The notes beneath the pieces were generated by a model. That model did not search any database. It had not been told where the DNA came from and worked only from the letters and a program-made list of their open reading frames with translations. A stretch of DNA of 64,000 nt. Source: Oscillospiraceae bacterium. GTDB taxonomy: Bacteria > Bacillota > Clostridia > Oscillospirales > Ruminococcaceae. Shown one piece after another: positions 60,058 through 64,000 of this stretch. Positions within the stretch are counted from its first letter, which is position 1. Each line of letters opens with the position of its first letter. The stretch covers positions 60,304 through 124,303 of the forward strand of contig JAFUAD010000060.1 of the NCBI GenBank assembly GCA_017460835.1, written 5' to 3'. The position numbers and the translations under genes are program-made.

Positions 60058-61884
60058 TTATGCGCTCTCGAACTGGCTGTTATAGAGCTGTGCATAAAAG
60101 CCATTTTGTCTGAGCAGATTCTCATGGCTGCCGCTTTCGACGATATCGCCGTCGCGCATGACCAGAATCAGGTCTGCGTCCTTGATGGTCGAGAGCCGGT
60201 GTGCAATGACAAACGAGGTGCGGTTTTCCATAAGCTGATCCATTGCCTTCTGAATCTGCAATTCCGTGCGCGTATCGACCGAGCTGGTTGCCTCATCGAG
60301 AATCAGCATCGGCTTATCCGCGATCATCGCGCGCGCAATGGTGAGCTGCTGCTTCTGACCCTGCGAGAGATTGAGCTGATCGGTCAGCACGGTATCATAG
60401 CCGTTCGGGAGCGTGCGGATGAAGTGGTGCAGCCCGACTGCCTTGCAGGCGCGCCGGATCGCTTCCTCATCGTCATGCTCCGAGGAATAGACAAGATTCT
60501 CGCGGATCGTGCCCTCAAAGAGCCATGTGTCCTGCAACACCATGCAGAACTGGTCGTGAACCTCGCTGCGGGACATCTCCGCAGTCGGGACGCCGTCGAT
60601 GCGGATTTCGCCGCCGCCCAGCTCATGGAACCGCATCAGCAGATTGACGAGCGTGGTCTTGCCGGCGCCGGTCGGGCCGACAATGGCGATCTTCTGGCCG
60701 GGCTTTGCCTCCGCGGAAAAATCGTGAATGATGATCTTGTCGGTGCCTTCATAGCCGAATTTCACATGCGAGAACGTGACGGCGCCCTTAGTTTCCGTGA
60801 GGCGCTTTGGCTTTTGGCTTTCGTCCGGCATCTCCTCCGCTTCGAGGAATTCAAACACGCGCTCGCCTGCCGCCGCCGCGGACTGCATTGCCTGTGCCGC
60901 CTGTGCGATCTGGGAGAGGGGCTGCGTGAAATAGCGCACATAGATCATAAACGCGACAATGACGCCGAAGCCGATTTTACCGTTCAGGGCGAGCGCGCCG
61001 CCGACCACGCAGACTGCCGCGTAGCCGAGGTTGCCGATGAAGCCCATGAGCGGCATCATCAGGCCGGAGAGACACTGCGCCCGGAATGCGCTCTCGCGCA
61101 GCTTTTCATTGAGGTCATCGAATTTCGCCTGCTCCTGTGCCTCGCCGTTATAGGCCTTGACGACCGTATGACCCGCGTAGATTTCCTCGATATGGCCGTT
61201 GATCTCGCCGAGATGCTTCTGCTGGCGCAGAAAATACTTCTGGCTCCTGCCCATGATGAGGAACATCAGCACAAAGCCGATGACCGTCGAGAGCACCGCC
61301 GTCAGCGTCATGATGCCGTTCGTTTTCAGCATCATGAAGATGCTGCCGAAAAACAGCACGATCGCATGCACGAGGTTCGCAATGCTCTGGTTGAGCGACT
61401 GCCCGATCGTATCGACGTCATTTGTGACGCGGGAGAGAATGTCGCCGGTCGAGGTCTGATTGTAAAACCACATCGGCAGGCGGTTGATCTTCTGCGAGAT
61501 ATCAGTGCGCATCTGCTTCGAGAGCCCCTGCGTGACGGAGGCCATCAGCCAGTTCTGGATGACAGACGAGAGGTAGCTGACCGCATAGAAGCAGATCAGC
61601 GTGATGCCGATTTTCTTTACCGCATCCATGTTGATGCCGGTGACAAAGCCCTTTGCGATCTCCTCTGTCAGATCGGAGAGCTTATCGGGGCCGATCAGCG
61701 TCAGAACCGTGCTGACAATCGCACAGACCAGCGCGATGATGACAGCAGGAACGTATTTTTTACCGTAACCGACGATTTTTTTCGATGTACCGGAAAAATC
61801 CTTCGCCTTTTCGCCGGGCATTCCCGGACGGGGCGGGCCGCCGCGTCTGCGGGGCGTTTGTGCTCTGTATTCCTGTTCTGCCAT
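60058..61884 (-). CDS. ABC exporter half-transporter (canonical site subunit)
   Basis: 608 residues: a cytosolic Arg/Gly/Pro-rich N-terminus, six membrane helices, and an ATPase domain. Walker A GPTGAGKTTLVNLLMR, signature LSQGQKQQLTIARA, Walker B MLILDEATSSVD with the catalytic Glu and switch His in VIAHRLST. It forms a heterodimer with the next protein, in the manner of BmrCD, LmrCD or TM287/288. It probably exports drugs or lipids. TAATG start-stop overlap with the partner. Confidence 0.93.
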   Translation of the reverse strand: MAEQEYRAQTPRRRGGPPRPGMPGEKAKDFSGTSKKIVGYGKKYVPAVIIALVCAIVSTVLTLIGPDKLSDLTEEIAKGFVTGINMDAVKKIGITLICFYAVSYLSSVIQNWLMASVTQGLSKQMRTDISQKINRLPMWFYNQTSTGDILSRVTNDVDTIGQSLNQSIANLVHAIVLFFGSIFMMLKTNGIMTLTAVLSTVIGFVLMFLIMGRSQKYFLRQQKHLGEINGHIEEIYAGHTVVKAYNGEAQEQAKFDDLNEKLRESAFRAQCLSGLMMPLMGFIGNLGYAAVCVVGGALALNGKIGFGVIVAFMIYVRYFTQPLSQIAQAAQAMQSAAAAGERVFEFLEAEEMPDESQKPKRLTETKGAVTFSHVKFGYEGTDKIIIHDFSAEAKPGQKIAIVGPTGAGKTTLVNLLMRFHELGGGEIRIDGVPTAEMSRSEVHDQFCMVLQDTWLFEGTIRENLVYSSEHDDEEAIRRACKAVGLHHFIRTLPNGYDTVLTDQLNLSQGQKQQLTIARAMIADKPMLILDEATSSVDTRTELQIQKAMDQLMENRTSFVIAHRLSTIKDADLILVMRDGDIVESGSHENLLRQNGFYAQLYNSQFESA

Positions 61885-63635
61885 TATGCAAGCTCCTTTT
61901 CCGAAAGCTGCGAGTACGCGATCTGGCGGTAAACCTCGCAGCTCTGCATCAGCTCCGCGTGTGTACCCATGCCGGCGACGCTGCCTTCCTCCAGTACGAT
62001 GATCCGATCTGCGTCCTTGATCGTGCCGATGCGCTGCGCCACGATGATCTTTGTGCTGTCCGCGCAGTGCTTCTTGAGCTCGGAGCGCAGGGCGCGGTCG
62101 GTTTTATAATCGAGCGCGGAGAACGAATCGTCAAAGATCAGGATGTCGGGATGACGGAAGACCGCTCTTGCGATCGAAATGCGCTGCTTCTGACCGCCGG
62201 AGAAATTCGAGCCGCCCTGTGCAACATATGCATCGGCGCCCTGCTCAGTTTTCTCCAGAATATCTCTGCCCTGCGCGATTTCCATTGCAGCATTGACTTC
62301 TTCGTCCTCGGAATGCGCGCTGCCGTATGCGACATTGGAGCGAACGGTGCCGGAGAACAGCGTCGCCTTCTGTGAGACATAGCCGATCATCTCACGCAGC
62401 GCATTCTGCGTATAATCCTTCACATTCACGCCGCCGACCGTTACGGTACCCTCCGTCACATCGTAAAAGCGCGGGATCAGGTTGACGACAGTGCTCTTGC
62501 CGCAGCCGGTCGCGCCGATCAGTGCGACGGTTTCGCCGCGCTTTGCGGTAAAGCTGATATCGTGCAGCACATCGCCGTCCCCGTCGGGATAGCGGAAGGA
62601 AACCCTGTCAAATGTAATCTCGCCGCGGCAGTCGGGCGCGCAGGCGGTCACGGTGCCGTCGGTGATCGACGCCTTTGTGCCGAGCACCTCGCCGATGCGC
62701 TGTGCCGCGACCGAGGCTCTGGGCAGAACCATGAAGATCATGACCAGCATCATAAATGCCATCACAACCTGAATCGCATACTGCGAAAAGACCATCATTT
62801 CGGAGAAGATATCCGCCTTTTCCGTCATATCAGCAGCATTGTTGATGAGCGCAGCACCGAGCCAGTACACCGCGAGTGAAATGCCGCTCATGATGAGCTG
62901 GATGCCCGGCATCATGAATGCCATTGTGTGCATCGCAAAGAGGTGCGTGCCGGTCAGCTCGGCATTTGCCTGCTCGAATTTCTCCTCCTGATACTGCTCG
63001 GCATTGTATGCACGGACCACGCGGATACCGGTCAGGTTTTCGCGCGTGACGCGGTTCAGATCGTCGGTCAGCGCCTGTAGTTTCCGGAATTTCGGGTATG
63101 CGAGCACGAGGCAGACGATGACAACCGTGAGCAGAATCACGACCGCGGCGCCGGTCGTCGCGAGCCACTGCCACTGCTTGCCGGAAATCTTCATGATCGC
63201 CCAGACCGCCATGATCGGCGCCTTGATCATCACCTGAAGCCCCAGCACAATGACCATCTGCACCTGCGTGATGTCGTTGGTCGAGCGGGTTATGAGGCTT
63301 GCGGTGGAAAATCTGCCGATCTCCTGCATGGAGAACGACTGCACCTTGCGGAACATCTCCCCGCGCAGATTTGCGCTGAAATCCGCGGCGATCTTCGAGG
63401 CACAGAGCGCCGTCACGACCGATGCCGCAAGGCTGCCCGCCGCGCACCCGAGCATTTTCAGCCCGGCTGTGATAATCTCGGACATTTTGCTGCCCGGTGT
63501 CTGCACCAGCCTCGTGATATCCGCCATGTAGTCCGGCAGGGTCAGATCGAGCCAGACCTGCGTCACCACAAAGCCGACCGCCAGCACCGCGAGCGCCCAT
63601 GCGTGTTTCGTCAGATATTTCAATAGCTTCAGCAT
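61884..63635 (-). CDS. ABC exporter half-transporter (degenerate site subunit)
   Basis: 583 residues, six membrane helices then the ATPase. Walker A GATGCGKSTVVNLIPR and signature FSGGQKQRISIARA are normal, but the Walker B reads ILIFDDSFSALD (Asp where the catalytic Glu belongs) and the switch His is Gln in VAQRIGT. This is the usual pattern of the degenerate half in heterodimeric exporters. AAAGGAGGAG precedes the ATG. A TATAAT at 63666-63671 may be the -10 box; the -35 is unclear. Confidence 0.93.
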   Translation of the reverse strand: MLKLLKYLTKHAWALAVLAVGFVVTQVWLDLTLPDYMADITRLVQTPGSKMSEIITAGLKMLGCAAGSLAASVVTALCASKIAADFSANLRGEMFRKVQSFSMQEIGRFSTASLITRSTNDITQVQMVIVLGLQVMIKAPIMAVWAIMKISGKQWQWLATTGAAVVILLTVVIVCLVLAYPKFRKLQALTDDLNRVTRENLTGIRVVRAYNAEQYQEEKFEQANAELTGTHLFAMHTMAFMMPGIQLIMSGISLAVYWLGAALINNAADMTEKADIFSEMMVFSQYAIQVVMAFMMLVMIFMVLPRASVAAQRIGEVLGTKASITDGTVTACAPDCRGEITFDRVSFRYPDGDGDVLHDISFTAKRGETVALIGATGCGKSTVVNLIPRFYDVTEGTVTVGGVNVKDYTQNALREMIGYVSQKATLFSGTVRSNVAYGSAHSEDEEVNAAMEIAQGRDILEKTEQGADAYVAQGGSNFSGGQKQRISIARAVFRHPDILIFDDSFSALDYKTDRALRSELKKHCADSTKIIVAQRIGTIKDADRIIVLEEGSVAGMGTHAELMQSCEVYRQIAYSQLSEKELA

Positions 63636-63671
63636 GTAACTCCTCCTTTGGAATCATACCCGTATATTATA

Positions 63672-64000
63672 ACATAAATAGAGGAAGTGTGCGGGCAGTT
63701 TGCGCCGGGAATGATGAAAATTAGGTGAAAATTTGATGAAAACAGAACGGATCATTTCACGGTCTCCTGTAAACGCTGCGTTCCGATCATCCGGGAGCAG
63801 CGATTTTTGAGGCAACACCGCACAGAGCTGGTGGTGCAGATGCGCAGTCAGATCTTTCATCAGATTGTATGAAAACGACGCCGCTGGGCTGTCGCACGTT
63901 TGCTTGCAAACTGCGCAGTTTCGCTTTGCGAAACATGCGCCCAGCAAGGAGTTTTCGTGCAAGATGACGAAAAAGCTGCAAGCAGATGTGCCGCCAAGCC
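63672..64000. other. Right-edge intergenic stretch with adjacent palindromes
   Basis: No gene that I can support. Two adjacent short hairpins stand out: GTTTGC-TT-GCAAAC (63898-63911) and GTTTCGC-TTT-GCGAAAC (63918-63934). The open frames across here look non-coding. The arrangement is like that of the structured intergenic element, but the sequence is unrelated. Confidence 0.4.

Noticed and set aside
63654-63962. 102-codon minus-strand open frame beginning MHENSLLGACFAKRN
   Set aside because: It overlaps the palindromes and the exporter promoter region, has no good ribosome site and reads like translated non-coding sequence.
1-64000. CRISPR arrays, tRNA and rRNA genes, complete insertion sequences
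   Set aside because: I looked for direct repeats with regular spacing, cloverleaf sequences ending in GTTCGA-type T arms, and transposase motifs, and saw none.

Overview
The window comes from a GC-rich, Gram-positive anaerobe of the Clostridia, most likely a fibre-degrading Ruminococcus-type member of the Oscillospiraceae. Two secreted glycoside hydrolases (GH26 and GH9) end in type I dockerins, which implies a cellulosome. Other lineage marks are the Prp-processed N-terminus of L27, Mini-ribonuclease III, a spoIIR sporulation gene behind a good sigma-F-like promoter, an ECF vitamin transporter with BioY, GTP-type PEP carboxykinase and many small lipoproteins. Almost every promoter I could find is TTGACA-like, exactly 17 bp, TATAAT-like, usually with an extended -10 TG.

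Layout. 1-4.9 kb (minus): the 5' part of an AddB-like gene, then rplU-prp-rpmA-obgE-mrnC-yebC. 5-8.6 kb (minus): tsaE-tsaB-rpiB followed by a dockerin GH26 mannanase. 8.6-9.6 kb (minus): a CXXC mini-protein and a polyferredoxin-like membrane protein. 9.7-14.8 kb (plus): a lipoprotein, an attenuated rplJ-rplL operon and a dockerin GH9 cellulase. 15-23.6 kb (plus): ruvC-ruvA, then six related lipoprotein genes and an sseB-like gene, then ruvB. 23.6-37.9 kb (plus): a long, tightly packed run with a C39-like protein, a phosphohexomutase homologue that has lost its signature loops, a cytidine deaminase, an rRNA-methylase-like protein, ecfA1A2T, YfhO, truA, DUF5711, CvpA and a zinc-finger ClpC. 37.9-41.1 kb (minus): a MacB/FtsX-type ABC transporter. 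41.4-43.8 kb: small plus-strand genes, one of them AT-rich and probably acquired. 43.9-49.2 kb: glmS, a nahK-like kinase, galE, ogt and a methyltransferase. 49.3-56.5 kb (minus): cysE, a biotin uptake and regulation locus, a ferrous-iron locus with a FeoA-FeoB fusion, and fba. 56.7-59.4 kb (plus): spoIIR and pck. 59.4-60.05 kb: an AT-rich scar with a 22-codon gene remnant. 60-63.6 kb (minus): a heterodimeric ABC exporter.

The two most unusual things are: (1) an approximately 165-bp intergenic element present in two full copies (about 15.0 and 41.3 kb) and one fragment (42.3 kb), whose hairpin arms differ between copies only by compensatory changes, so a folded RNA or DNA structure is being conserved; and (2) a six-gene array of paralogous lipoproteins sitting between ruvA and ruvB, with one recent duplicate pair whose ends are nearly identical while the middles have diverged. 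A phosphohexomutase lacking all four signature loops, a BirA-type operator over the bioY promoter and the sigma-F-like promoter of spoIIR are further points of note.
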